Below are positions 10,651 through 22,870 of a DNA stretch of 64,000 bases, in pieces. The notes under the pieces were generated by a model. That model ran no database searches. It had not been told where the DNA came from and worked only from the letters and a program-made list of their open reading frames with translations. Position numbers and translations under genes: made by a program. Positions within the stretch are counted from its first letter, which is position 1, and each line of letters starts with the position of its first letter. Origin of the DNA: Proteles cristata cristata. Its lineage: Eukaryota > Chordata > Mammalia > Carnivora > Hyaenidae. The stretch covers positions 3,130,907-3,194,906 of the forward strand of contig JAESUZ010002871.1 of the NCBI GenBank assembly GCA_017311185.1, written 5' to 3'.

Positions 10651-13600
10651 CAATTCACTCTGTAAACAGATTATATATTTTAGAAATGATAAAAACAGTA
10701 AATGTACATTTGACAATTATGTGGCAAACATCACCTTAAGATTTCTTAGATACTGAATCATGATCTTAATTGGAAACTTTAACAAAAAGTCAAGAAGAGT
10801 AGGCCATTTACTACATTTGACTATGGATACTAGTATAATAATAAAAACAACTTAGGATCACTTTTTAATTATTGTGTGCTTAAATTAACATGCAGATATC
10901 CACCGAGGAAAATTATGTATCCTTAAATTAAGGGCATTTTATTGAGTCCTTAAGAGAAAGTAAAGTATGATGTTTTGCTACTAAACTACTCTGTATTTAG
11001 ATTATATCTAGATATCTTTGAAGAAAGGTCATTTTGTAGCCTTATCTTCCAGAGGTTTTTCAAATATATATATTATATATATATATTACGTTTTGTTAGA
11101 TTTTGCTTTTGAACAATCTTCTCCCTGTAACTGGTGCTTTAGTCCCTGTTTACCCATTCCCTTGCCTATGCCCCTTTTCAAAATCATTTTACTCAGCAGA
11201 ATGCAACAGTATACACAGATGGCAGCTTTCCATGACTCATTTGCATTTGCCTATTATGCAGGAAGGCAGTGTATATGCCCGCTCTCTCTCTCTCAGTACA
11301 AATATACATGGTCTGAGTTCTTTTTTTTTCTGTCATGCACTCTGTATGGCTCAATGACTTTGAAAACTAAACTTTCTCCCTCTTTCCCCAGACTAGGATT
11401 CTAATTTAGGTATAATGGGATTTGAACCTCCCTCAAGCCTTTTAAAATATTCAAGGGAAGCATAAAAGAAATAGTGAAGAGACATTCACTTTTTATTACT
11501 CTGTATGATGAGGATATTGTATTGCACACATACTAATGTAAATTCCTGTAAAATATATAATTTCCACCCTTTTATTCTCTCCTTGTTCCCTTTCCACAAT
11601 CAATTTGGATTCCTGAGACCTTACACAACTGAACTAAATAGCTTTTCTGAAGCTGATGTGCCTTGGTCTTTTGAATTCAGTAACTGCACACTAGATAGAA
11701 GCTATAAGTAATAAATTTCGCTTTGTGACTCTTCCTGACAACAAGAAAAAACATTAATTTGACTTCTCTGGTTAAACTTGAACCAAGGCCTGAAAAGTAG
11801 ATAAGTGACTCAAGCTATTTACTTTACTCCTTCTGTCCTGTAACCTTCCCAGGGAATAAAATATTATGATTGCAAGTGTCCTAAAGCTTAGTTGAAAGAA
11901 GAGCTTTCATGTTTAGAAAAAGTTACAGATATATGGCATTAAAATTTAGAAATATCCATTTCTACTTCTGTAGGGCTTCTATCTTTCTGTAAATTTAATT
12001 TTGTTCCTCTTAAACCTGTATTGGGGGAAGTATTTTAACTTTAGAATCAATTTCATCCTTTTTATAATTCAAAAATATGGAATATGTTTTTCAATTATTT
12101 CTGCAAAACCAAACTTAAACTGCAGGATTTCAGATTTAAGACACTATTTTATACATCACTATCCTAATAGATTCCTGTAGTCCCTTCTTGGCTACCACAC
12201 AGGCATCCCAGAACAAAGAAGTCACTAAAACAATAATTTTGATGGGACATATAGGAGATGGAAGATATAGGTTATTCATGTTGACTATAGATACAGCACA
12301 GTATAATTATGATAATACTAACTTCATCATGTGAACAGATGCTAAGAAGCAACATGTTCAATTACCATCTGAATACATTATCTTATTCTCTGTCCCTAAT
12401 AAAATATCCTGGTGCCACAATTCAAAATGTCTTGAAACTTTGATGTACTGCTGCCAGGAGCTACAGAAGTTTTAAAAGTCTCTGTCTAATTCTTTTGCCT
12501 CTAACGAAAAAAAATAGTTTTGTTGATAATTAGAGTGAGTTAATCTTATATCTGCTCACACTATTCATGATAAAGCTCTCTCTTCAGGATCTTTAAAAAT
12601 AAACTGACATCCCCTTGATGTGATATTTGCTGATAACTTCAGAAATAATCAGAGGTGATAATTTTATGCCAATTTAATATAGATGCTGGTTTTAATGATG
12701 TCTACTAGAGCATACCTTGATGTCAATGCCTGAAAGCACACTTATGCAAAGCTACAAAATAACAATCAACATTAGGTTAAAATAACAGCTAAATAGAGAC
12801 CTTCATCCTACTAGAAAAATTCATTTGTCTTTAATGCAATTGGCATGTAAATTAAGTAATGAATATGTATTCTAAATCTTACTGTAATTTAAGGACTTAA
12901 CTGGTGAGAAAGAACTATTAGGAAAACAATTATGCAGCCAATAGACTTCAAAGACCAAAAAATTTATTAAAAAATATGTTGATGACATTTCTGACTGGTG
13001 ATACAGAAGAATGTCCTATAAAAGTTGAGTAGAGACTTATGAACTTCAACAAATATTTAAAATCTATTCTCAGAAGTATCATGCATTTACCCATCTCTTT
13101 TATTGACAGAGAGGAGCAGCAGTACAAATATCCTTGGGAAGCTTGACCTTTTTGTAACAGAGAGCAACTGATACATCATGTAGAATTGTTCAGTAGGTGC
13201 TTGTAGAAGACTAAATGTCCCTATTTCTTTGAGACTTTATTCACTAATATTTCAATTTGGCAAAGTGTGTCCATTTTTTCCCTTTATGTGATGGGAAGAA
13301 ATATAAGGACTTTACTTAATAAGCTCAAGTTCTCTGCTTCTACAGAGCAAGCACTACTACTGCCAGTAAAATGAAAGTCTTCTATCCTTAGAAGCAGACC
13401 TGAATCAGTTCATGGACTTTCTTAAAGCAGAAGGAGGTTCAAAATCCAGACAAAATGGAAGATGGTCTTTATTCCAAATTCCTGGTTTCATATTTACTGT
13501 AATCTGCAATATGCAAAAGCATGGCTAATCACCTAAACGTTATTGGTTAATACTGTTCTTTCTTGCCTGCACAGAAGATTCTTGTTTTTTTTTTTAACTT

Positions 13601-14903
13601 GTTATGTCTCTACCTTTACGGCAAACACACATGTGCACATGTGTGTATACATATACATAATGACTATTCTGTAAAAAGAAAATTTCTTAAAAAAGAAAAT
13701 GTCTTAAGTTTCAGTACTTAAGCCTTTCTCCAAAGGCCATCTCTACATATGCTGGCTTTATTATGGGGCTTTCTTCATTTTTATTCTCAATTATTTTTTC
13801 TGTGTTGATGACACTCTAGGTCCTGATCTGTCACAATGTTCAATAGTTTATTGTCAATAACCTACTTATCTTCACACATGTCAAAATCAACATACCCAAA
13901 AATAATTTTGTTTTCTTCCCAAGAAAATCCCAAAACTTTATAATGAGTTTTAATTAGTAACTGAATCATATTTTAGAAATGTAGAGTTATACTTTGAATA
14001 TATTTTGGTTCATTTTCCTTTAATTTTAAATTTCAGCCATATTCCAAGTCATGTAGAGTCTACATTCACAATGTCTTGAACTTCTATTCCCTCCTTTTAT
14101 TTACATTCTCACTTCAGGTACGTCTAGTTATATATTATCTGGACACGTTCACTAAGATAATATAAAACAAATTCACTACTATCTTCCTTGACTTCAATTC
14201 TTATTAAAGGTTGTGGCAAAATAAACACTCCCAAACTGACATTATGATCATATTCCCATGGGCAGAATCTTTTCTAGACTCCCATTGCTATGGAATTAAT
14301 TATGAATCCTTAAACTCCTCAATTTACTAAGATTTTATGAAGAATTTTAATCATGTTAGGAAGACTATATTTTATAAATACACATACATGTACACACATA
14401 AATACTTAATAAATGATGGTTTATTTTTATCTACTTTTCTGACTTCACTTTTTAAATGATTTAATTTTGCATTTTAATACTTTTCATTATGAATAATTTT
14501 AACAAAAAGTTGAATAATAGCATAATACATACCAGTAAATCCATGCCAGACTCCATATTTGTTGGCATTTTATTAGATATCTTTTGTGTATGTTCATGTG
14601 TGAATAGATTTTTTTGAAAATTAGTGGGAGACAGTATAACAGTTTATTCTCAAATGGTCCAGTAAACAATTCTTTAAAATCAGAATATTCTGCTTATCAT
14701 ACCTAAGAATATTAATATCTTAATCATAAGAATATGAGAATATTAATCATAAATCTTAAATATTAGCTAACATGTTGGTCTCATTGGGCTCTTCCCAATT
14801 GTTTCTTTAATGTATTTCACAACTGTTTTTGGTTTTTAGTTTTTTAACCAAGATATAATAAATTTACCTGCACTGCTTTTGGTTACTAGAGATGTTTTCC
14901 CTT
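10651..14903. other. Long unique region, no genes seen
   Basis: About 4.2 kb of AT-rich single-copy-looking DNA with a short TA run at 11063-11088. Open frames at 11018-11404 and 11505-11711 have no motif and poor composition. 14450-14680 might be a decayed L1 3' part, not firm. The 12600-12950 stretch is rich in ATTA/ATGCAA-type words as seen in many noncoding enhancers, but conservation cannot be judged here. Confidence 0.4.
13625..13646. repeat. 22-bp perfect palindrome of alternating purine-pyrimidine
   Basis: The 22 bases centred between 13635 and 13636 equal their own reverse complement (ACACACATGTG plus its complement). Alternating CA/TG could adopt Z-DNA or a cruciform. Confidence 0.8.
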
Positions 14904-15094
14904 GGGCGCCTGGGTGGCTCAGCTGGTTAAGCGTCCAACTCTTAATTTTGACTCGGGTCATAGTCTCATGGTTTGTGAGATTAAGCCCTGCATTGGGCTC
15001 TGTGCTGAGTGAGGAGCCTCCTTGTGAGTCTCCCTCCCTCCCTCTCTGCCCTTCCCGTGCTCTCTCTCTCCCTCAAAATAAATAAATATTTTTT
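14904..15094 (+). mobile_element. Older carnivore SINE subfamily
   Basis: Head GGGCGCCTGGGTGGCTCAG followed by the older body type (ACTCTTAATTTTGACTCGGGTCA, GTGAGGAGCCTCCTTG) rather than the felid CAGAGCCTGGAGCC body. Imperfect TSD ATGTTTTC at 14892 and 15096. Confidence 0.88.
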
Positions 15095-15696
15095 AATGTT
15101 TTCTCCCCTCTAATATAAAAGAGGATTACTTTTTTCTAAAAAAAAGTCTGCCAATTGTTTCATAAATATCTAATATTATGCAATTACCAACTGTTAACAT
15201 AGTTTTTCTAAACTCTGTATTTCTGCTAAATTGGAAGTTATATCTAAAGGCCAAACTAAATCAGGCTAGCCAATTTTGGTAAAAATATTCATGAGTTCTT
15301 TATATAATATCAGATCAAGAAGCATATGTCAGGTTGTCTTACAAATAATGTTAAATATGACTGATTGTTTAAGATGATGATTTCCAGATCTTTTTCTTAT
15401 AGAGTGTATTTGTTAACTCCTTTCCCAATTAGCAAATATGCAGTCACTGATACTTTTACAGTGATGGAAAAAAAAACATTTCTCCTAAAGGTTTTAATAC
15501 CCACTGGGGGAATCTTCAAAAATCAGGTATTTACAAATTAGAATTTGAAAATTAATGATTTTTCCAGTTGTCACTTTCATACACAACAAAATTATTTTTT
15601 TCTTCAACTAGGGAAGAATTACAATTTCTCTTAAAAAGCCAAAGTAAATGATTAATTATTTCCTTTTAATTGCCAATATCAAGAGTAAGGAGTTGA

Positions 15697-15939
15697 GGGA
15701 TGCCTGGGTGGCTTAGTTGGTTAAGCATCCAACTTTGACTCAGGTTATGATTTCAGGGTTCCAGAATTCGAGCCCTGTGTCAGGTTCTGTGCTGACAGCT
15801 CAGAGCCTGGAGCCTGCTACAGTTTCTCTGACTCCTTCTCTGTCTCTCTGCCCTTCCCCCGCTTGTTTGTTTGTTTGTTTCTCTTCCTCTTCCTCTCTCT
15901 CTAAAATGAATAAAAATTAAAATTATTTTTAAAATAGAA
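15697..15939 (+). mobile_element. Felid-type SINE
   Basis: Head GGATGCCTGGGTGGCTTAG, body CTCAGAGCCTGGAGCCTG, and a TTTG tetranucleotide expansion in the CT-rich part (15862-15880). TSD TAAGGAGTTGA at 15686-15696 and 15940-15950. Confidence 0.93.
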
Positions 15940-16189
15940 TAAGGAGTTGAATAATCATTTCCAATGATAATAAAATTTTTCTCTCACCTTTTTTTAGGTT
16001 AAACTAAGAAGTTGTGGATTTCTCTGTTATTTGATGCTCACAATATGTCATTTTCCACAACTGGTCACTCAGGGTGGGTCTTATGTCCTTTCAACACATC
16101 TTTATTAGCTTTTGGTTATCAAAAAGAAGAAATCTGATTTGCCACTAGATACAGGCAATAGGAATACTGTGTTAAAACTCACTTTAATT

Positions 16190-17400
16190 CTTTTCTATAT
16201 ATAGGATTCTTATGAACTGTATGCAAGCTAGTTAAACTTTTTAATTTCATATTTTTATAAATGTTTTCATGTCATGACCATTATACATTTAACATGAATC
16301 CATGTCTGTATATTTACAATTTATATAAAAAGTTACAAAGGTTCAAAGGTTACAAGTTCAATCCTATCCCCTTCTTCTCAACCCCTTCCACTAGCTACTC
16401 TTCCTCCGAAATTTTCCTCTTTATTAGTTTCTGGATTATCTCACCAGTAGTCCTTTAAAAAAAAAGACTGCATAGCTTTTCTGTGGCACTTTACCTTTGT
16501 AAATAACTTACATACTAGGAATTACTCCAGGTAAACAAGAATCTTTCCATGCTTAAAAAAAATTTTTTTTAATATTTTTATTTTTGAGAGAGAGAGAAAG
16601 AGAGAGAACACCAGCGCAAGTGGAGGAGGGGCAGAGAGAGAGGGAGACACAGAATCTGAAGCAGACTCCAGGCTCTGAGCTGTCAGCACAGCATCTGACG
16701 CAGGGCTCAAACTCAAAAGCTGTGAGATAATGACCTGAGCCAAAGTCAGATGCTTAACCAGCTGAGCCACCCAGGTGTCCCTTCTCATGCTTTTTATAAA
16801 TGTGGTCTTAGTAGACCTTTATGTAGAGATGCTTCATCATTATTTTCCCATCAGGTCAACTATTAGTGGACATTTGGATTGTTTCTAATATCTTGATGTT
16901 ATATGTTACACTCCAGGGAATAGCTAAATGCATATATTATTTTTATTTGTAGAAATATATTTTAGGATAGAGTCCTAGAAGTGGGATTGAGAGGCAGTGG
17001 TTAAGTGCCTATGTAATGTAATTATACTGTAATTATACCAAATTCCCCATGATATGGCTACGTCATTCTGAGTCCCTAACATGAGAATTACAGCCTTCAC
17101 AACTAAATATGTGGCTATTACTTTGGCTATTTACTGAACCTTTAAGTAAAATATGGTATTTTAGTGTCATTTTAATTATATTTCTTTTAATATGAGTGAG
17201 ATAAGTATTCTCCATGTAGTTAGTGGCTATTTGTCTTTCTTTTTCCAGAGCTCTGTATGTGTGTATTTTGGCTACTTTTCTCCCCACCCCCCCCCACCAG
17301 GTTTTTATCATTTTCTTTTTATTTGGTAAGAGTTCTTTAAACGTTATGGAGATTAGCTCCTTGCCTTATTTTCTCTCTGTGGGTAATTTCTAACTTTATT
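16190..17400 (-). mobile_element. Old L1 (L1M-type) 3' region, reversed, split by a SINE
   Basis: Plus-strand phrases TTTGGATTGTTTCTAAT, TCCTAGAAGTGGGATTG, CCAAATTCCCC and GGTAAGAGTTCTTTAAAC follow the order seen in reverse complements of old L1M 3' regions. The SINE at 16555-16780 interrupts it. Ends are approximate. A C-rich run lies at 17283-17299. Confidence 0.6.
16555..16780 (-). mobile_element. SINE nested in old L1, reverse orientation
   Basis: Poly-T/GAGAGA tail, AGGCTCTGAGCTGTCAGCACAG body and GAGCCACCCAGGTGTCCC head. TSD CATGCTT at 16548-16554 and 16786-16792. Confidence 0.93.
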
Positions 17401-17518
17401 CTTATCTCTTTCACAATAACTATCCTTTGCAGGCCAAATTATTCCACAGAAGAAAATAAATTAGATTCTCTACATGTGAAAACAAGAGTTCTTTTTTGTG
17501 TGCATTACAATGAGGGGT

Positions 17519-17550
17519 ATATATATATATATATAATATATATATATATT
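17519..17550. repeat. (TA)n microsatellite
   Basis: About 32 bp of TA dinucleotides with one interruption (ATAATA). Confidence 0.9.
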
Positions 17551-19741
17551 AACCTAGATGACAGGAAACAATCCTGTTCAATAAGCAAAAGAGGTTAAAA
17601 TAGACTTTGGTATGAGTATTTGTGTGTGCTAGAGTCAAAGTAACTGAAAAGGAAAAAAGCAGCCTAAAAAAAGCAACAAGAACAGAAGGATAGCCTATAA
17701 ATTCAAAAGAGGGGGGTCTACTTCCAGAACATCACGGTGAGCCGCCCTGTTGATGTAATTCCCAGTGGAGCAATCTGAACTGATAAAAATTGTAACAAAA
17801 ACAATCATTCTATGTCCCAGAGGCAAACAGCAAACAAAGACACTTTTCCCAAGAAAACTTACGAAGTCCCGTAAGAACAGGAAAGCCTGTGTCACTTGAG
17901 CTAGAACCAGTAACTGCAGCCCCCAGCTCAGTGTGTTGGAATCTCCACTTGGGTGGGTGTGGAACAGGAGGTGAGGCTCCCTCCTCCCTCACCTCAAGAG
18001 ACACAGTATCTCAGGGTGAGGGGAAGGCCACCAGCATTTCTCTCCCTGCTAGTCTTTCAGCTGCAGAGGCTAAATTCTTGGAGTGTAACTAAAAGGTCAA
18101 CCCCACTCTCACTCGTGGGGCAGGAGTTCTACCCCCCGGTAGCAGACCAAGAATACCAGGAGCCAGTTATTACCAACCCCGGCTTGCCTACAGATGGAGG
18201 AGGTTCCACATTAGAAAACCAGATGTCATCACATCCGCGGAGGGCCTGAAACTGTTGCTTAGAGATTTTGCCCAAGAGGAGAGGCGGTGCATAAAACAGA
18301 CGGCTGCTACATTCCCTAGGGAACTTACTTTATTAGAAACAGAATATGGAAAAGTTCAACCCTGAAGGAAATTTTGAAAATAGTGGAGATTTTAGGGGTA
18401 AGCCCATAAGTGGAGGCTGGTATATTTATGAAAGTAATAGACCTAAACTTAGGCCAGTTAGTTTACTAGAGGAAACCAAAAAAAAGACGCCGCTAACAAA
18501 AAATACTGGGTGGGGGGATGAAGAGAGAGGGGTTTGGGATTGGGGAGGTGTGTTCAGAGTAAACCTCAGAAACTAGCCTCAAAAATAGCTACTTTAGGTA
18601 TTGGCACAAGAGTTTGTAACAGAATAATCCTCTTGCAGATAAATTTTTTAAAACCTGAAAATATAAAATACAACTGAAGGCACTGGAGAGAGACAAAAAA
18701 AAAAAAAAAAAGACAGGGAAAAAAAAGGCAGAAACTGGAAGAGATTCAACCTTATAAGAAAATAACTGCACTGAATTTCTACTGCCTGGAGATAAAACAT
18801 AGCGCCCCATGCTTTCCTGTATATGGGTGGCTAGAGATCAAATGTAAAGCTGCAAGTCCACTGTCTTGACAAATCAGAGGACAGAGTGACAATAACTGAA
18901 AGAATAACTGAAAGGTGGGGGAGGAAGCAAATACTAGTAAAAAGAATGTCACAAGGTGGGAGTTCAAAAATCTGAATTTGTTTGAAATCTTCACCCAGGT
19001 CTTTGAATAACCCATGAATAGTTGATGCACAGGGGAGACTCCAAGGATCCCAAGGGATGGCAGTTGCTATAAAGTTAAAGGTACTCAGCAGAGGCTTTAC
19101 TACTGGCCACTGTAGGAAGATGGAGTTTAGGGATTTAGTCCTGCTAAGCTCTCTACTCTGTAGAGAAGTCAAAATTTCTCTGGAAAAAGACTCAACACAT
19201 CCACCACAATGTCGATATATAATCACACTTTTATATACACATGAAAAACAAGACATTTTAACCCATATATTAATTTTGCCTGTGTCCCTCAAATGTTTTA
19301 GCTAGTCTTAATTAGCAAAAAGCTCAAAGCAGCCAGTATTAATACATCCAAATAGTTAAAGGAAAATATGGCTACAATGAATTAACAGTTAGGAAATATT
19401 AGCAGGGAAACAGAAGTTACGCTACAGTAAAGAAAGGAAATTTTGGAGCTAAATATTACTTAAATTAAAAGTTTACTGAATGTGCTTCATTTGGAATTGG
19501 TCAGGAAAAGAAACTGGATTCAATCAAAGATAAACAGAAAAGGAAAGGCAAAAAGATATACTCAATAAAATAAATGAAATATTAAAAATCTTCACTCAAC
19601 CAAAAAAATAAATACATAAAAAGAAGAGGATGAAAAGGAGATCAGAACTGGATGGGATGCATAAAAATTAATAACCACAGGATGACCCAAACCCAGCCAC
19701 AAAGTTAGAAATCTCAAAATGGATAAAAATAGAACCCAAGT

Positions 19742-20156
19742 CATCCTCCTACACTGTTGGTGGGAATGTAAACTGGTGCAGCCCCTTTGGAAAACAGTAT
19801 GGAGTTTCCTCAAAAAATTAACAATAGAACTCCCCTATGACCCAGCAATAGCACTGCTAGGAATTTACCCAAGGGATACAGGAGTGCTGTATCATGGAAA
19901 TGCCACATGGCCATGTGGCCATGTTAGCCACACATGGAAAGAGCCTAAGTGTCCATCAACTGACGAATGGATCAAGAAGATGCGGTTCATGTATATAATG
20001 GAATACTACATGGCAATGAGGAAGAACAAAATCTGGTCATGTGTAGCAACGTGGATGGAACTAGAGGGTTATTTATTTATGCTGAGGGAAATAAGTAAGG
20101 CAGAGAAGGACAGATACCATATGTTTGCACGTGTAGGAGGATTAGGAGGAATTTAA
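19742..20156 (+). pseudogene. L1 ORF2 C-terminal remnant
   Basis: The open frame runs from 19719 in flanking DNA into the L1 and ends at 20156. It encodes about 138 residues of the ORF2p C-terminus: [61 protein letters not shown]. About 50 bases around 19895-19930 (ATGGCCATGTGGCCATGTTA) replace the usual ORF2 sequence for the 'ANxNxWxCSH' segment, suggesting a local rearrangement. It lacks endonuclease and RT, so it is not functional. Confidence 0.9.
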
Positions 20157-20372
20157 AGGAGGACCATGAAGGAGAAGAAGGAGAAAAATAGTGGGGGGGA
20201 GGGAGGGAGGCAAACCATGAGAGATTCTTGAAGGCTGAGAACAAACTGAGGACTGATGGGGGTAGGGGAGAGGGGAAGGGGGTGATGGACATGGAGGAGG
20301 GCACTTTTTGGATGAGCACTGGGTGTTATATGGAAACCAACTTGAGAATAAACTATTTAAGAAAAATTTTTT
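19742..20372 (+). mobile_element. 5'-truncated carnivore L1, nested
   Basis: It contains the end of ORF2 and the G-rich 3' UTR, ending TATGGAAACCAACTTGAGAATAAACTATTTAAG with an A-rich tail. An imperfect 17-bp TSD flanks it (AAAAATAGAACCCAAGT at 19725-19741; two A/G differences at 20373-20389). It splits the older L1 at 17640-21300. Confidence 0.9.
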
Positions 20373-20626
20373 AAAAATGGAGCCCAAGTATATAGCCTAA
20401 TAAAGATATGTAATTTAAATATAAATACACAGATAAGTTAAAACAAAAGGAAAAGGATGGAAAAATAAGTAAATGCAAACAAGAAGCATAAGAAATCTGA
20501 AGTTGATATACTCATGTCAGACAAAAAAGAGTTCAGGAGAATGAATATTACCAGAGATACAAAAAGGAATTTCAGAGAGATGAAATAAGCAAAATATAAG
20601 GAAGTTATAATGATCCTAAATACAAA

Positions 20627-20825
20627 TGTACCCTCCAGTTCCATCCACGTTGCTACAAATGGCCATTTTTCATTCTTCCTCATTGCGAAGTAGTATTCCA
20701 TTGTATATATAAATCACATCTTCCTTATCCATTCAGCATTGAGGATGGTACTTGGGATGAACACTGGGTGTTATATGGAAACGAACTTGACAATAAATTA
20801 TATCAAAAAATAAAATAAAATAAAA
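20627..20825 (+). mobile_element. Short L1 insertion with inverted 5' part
   Basis: 20630-20735 is the reverse complement of the ORF2 C-terminal region. The minus strand reads MEYYFAMRKNEKWPFVATWM, immediately followed by plus-strand 3' UTR (CACTGGGTGTTATATGGAAACG) and AATAAA-rich tail. This head-to-head order at about 20735 is the twin-priming signature. No clear TSD. It lies inside the older L1 ORF2. Confidence 0.85.
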
Positions 20826-21309
20826 ATTAGATATTTGATGAAAAAAATAAATATGAATGAACCTAAAGTAGAGAAATAAACAATAACTGGAAATTTTAGT
20901 TTCTTTTTGGGATTTGATATACAATCTTGAAAATACAATAATGCCATAAAAGATGTGAATTACATTTTCAAGCACCTAGATCTAATTTACTTGTAAAAAT
21001 ATACACTCAGTAACTTTAGAATATATATTCTTCTGAAGTACATATGAAACATAAACCAAAGAAAACAACATGCTGGGCTATAGAATATGTCTCAGTAAAT
21101 ATAAGAGATTAAAATCTTACAGACATGTTCTCAGAACACAATAAAGTTAAAAGGAAAGAATTAAAACTGTATCGAACGAAATCACATGTATTGGAAATGA
21201 AGCAATGTACTTCTAAATCATTCAAGAGTCAAATATAAAAATCACAAGGTAATTAGACAATGTTCAATACAAATACTAAATGTACAAGCAGCTGCTAAAG
21301 CCTTTTTTA

Positions 21310-21740
21310 AAAAAATGGGGAGATGAATGGCTAATGAAGATATGTGATAAAATATTACTCAGTCATATAAAAGAACGTAATCTTGCCATTTGCAACAACA
21401 TGTATGGATCTAGACAGCATCATGCTACGTGAAGTCAGTCAGTCAAAGAAAGACAAATATCATAGAATTGCATTCACATATGCAATTTAGGATAGCAGAT
21501 GAGCAAAATAAGACAGAGAAACCAAAAAACAGACTCTTAACTACAGAGAATAAACTTGATGGTTATCAGAGAGGAGGTAGGTGGAAAGATGGGTGAAACA
21601 GGTGATAGGAATTACGGAGGGCACTGATTATGGTGAGAGCTAAGAAATGTATGAAATTGTTGACTTATTCTATTGTGAGAAAATTGGGAGGGAATTTGAA
21701 TGCAAACTTCATAATTATTTTAAAAAGATTTATATAAGTG
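21310..21740 (+). mobile_element. L1 3' end, second carnivore subfamily
   Basis: ORF2 C-terminus words (AATCTTGCCATTTGCAACAAC, TATGGATCTAGA, GTGAAGTCAGTCAG) then 3' UTR (ACAGACTCTTAACTACAGAG, AGGTGATAGGAATTACGGAGGGCACT). Diverged, no TSD found. Confidence 0.8.
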
Positions 21741-22639
21741 AAAGCAGTTTGAAATTATGACATTCCTATTTTTTTCTTATAGAAATATTTTATCTAAGTC
21801 TGAAAGTTAAATGATAATAGCTGAAAATTAAAAATAAAAAATTTACACAAATAGACGTATTTTTCAAAAATGTGATATTCAATTTTGCTGAATTTGATTT
21901 GGTATTTCTAACTTTGAGAAAGTACAATTACTTTGAGAAAGGAGTACATATCAGTTAACTATTAGAGTAAGATGCAGTAAAACTTTTATATTTGTACTCT
22001 TGGTTAAAAACTGATATTTTTTCTCGTTATCTGCTAACCCAGATATTTTATGTGGTTCAACTTTGCCCAAATAAGAATAAGGTAGCCATTATCTTCCAAG
22101 GTAATTAGGCTTTAAATATACTTGGACAGTTCTTACACATTTGAAAAGAAAAGTTTCTAAAAGAGAATAGTTCTCTAGGATGGATGTTTGTATAAGTAGA
22201 AGAAAAAACTGTAAATTTTATATATTCTTTCTACACAGATAAAATATAGGATGGAGCATACCACTATCAATCATTCATGATCACAGCCCCATGCTTCTCT
22301 AAATTAAAGGACAAGAAAGTATTTAATTAATATGGTCATACGCATATATTCCACACATGTGCGTAACTTTTAAAATGTTATAATACTTAAAAGAAAATGT
22401 CATTAATAATTTTAAAATATGTGTATTTACTTAAACCAATCAATTTATGTAATCGGTTCAGAAGGTTATATGAAATATTTGAACAGGTCTGGAAATATGT
22501 ACTACCTCAAGGAACATCTGTAAGTAAGTCCTCCCACAAAGTAACTGTTTCCAAAGTTCTTTCTATTTAACTCTGAGTTCTTTCTAGTTTATACTATCAA
22601 GGGCCATACAAAGAACACAACATCATAAAGGGTTTTCAT

Positions 22640-22870
22640 TATTCATTTATTTATTTAGTAAACTTTTATTGAATATTTAATACTATATATACTCTGTACT
22701 GTGCACTGTGGATACAGGCATAAATATTTAAAAAGATGAATTCAAGCATTCCAGTATAGAGCTATTTAAAGGATAACTAACCGGTTCTGTGGAGAATACG
22801 TGGTTTTGGGTGTAGAAAAGTCTGAATGGCTAAAGCAATGCTTTAAGCAAGACTTGAAAGAAAAATATTT
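22640..22870 (+). mobile_element. L2 fragment
   Basis: Matches the L2 3' pattern: ATTGAATATTTAATACTA, CTGTGCACTGTGGATACAGGCATAAA and a GAATGGCTAAAG/AAGACTTGAAAG tail. Low confidence at the ends. Confidence 0.55.

Larger units (their letters stand above)
17640..21300 (+). mobile_element. Old decayed L1 (L1M/HAL1-like), 5' part through early ORF2, host to two younger L1s
   Basis: The 17.7-18.6 kb part is GC-richer and resembles an L1 5' UTR. 19.2-19.6 kb resembles ORF1-upstream sequence (CACAATGTCGATATATAATC, AAGCAGCCAGTATTAATA). After the insert at 19742-20372 it resumes with ORF2 endonuclease/RT-linker words (AAAAGGATGGAAAAA, TTGATATACTCATGTCAGACAAAA). After the second insert it continues with ATATTCTTCTGAAGTACATATG and TGCTGGGCTATAGAA. 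No frame is open for long. Boundaries and subfamily are inferred by eye. Confidence 0.5.

Noticed and set aside
11018..11404. 128-codon plus frame
   Set aside because: Composition is that of AT/CT-rich noncoding DNA with low-complexity parts; no motif, no supporting context.
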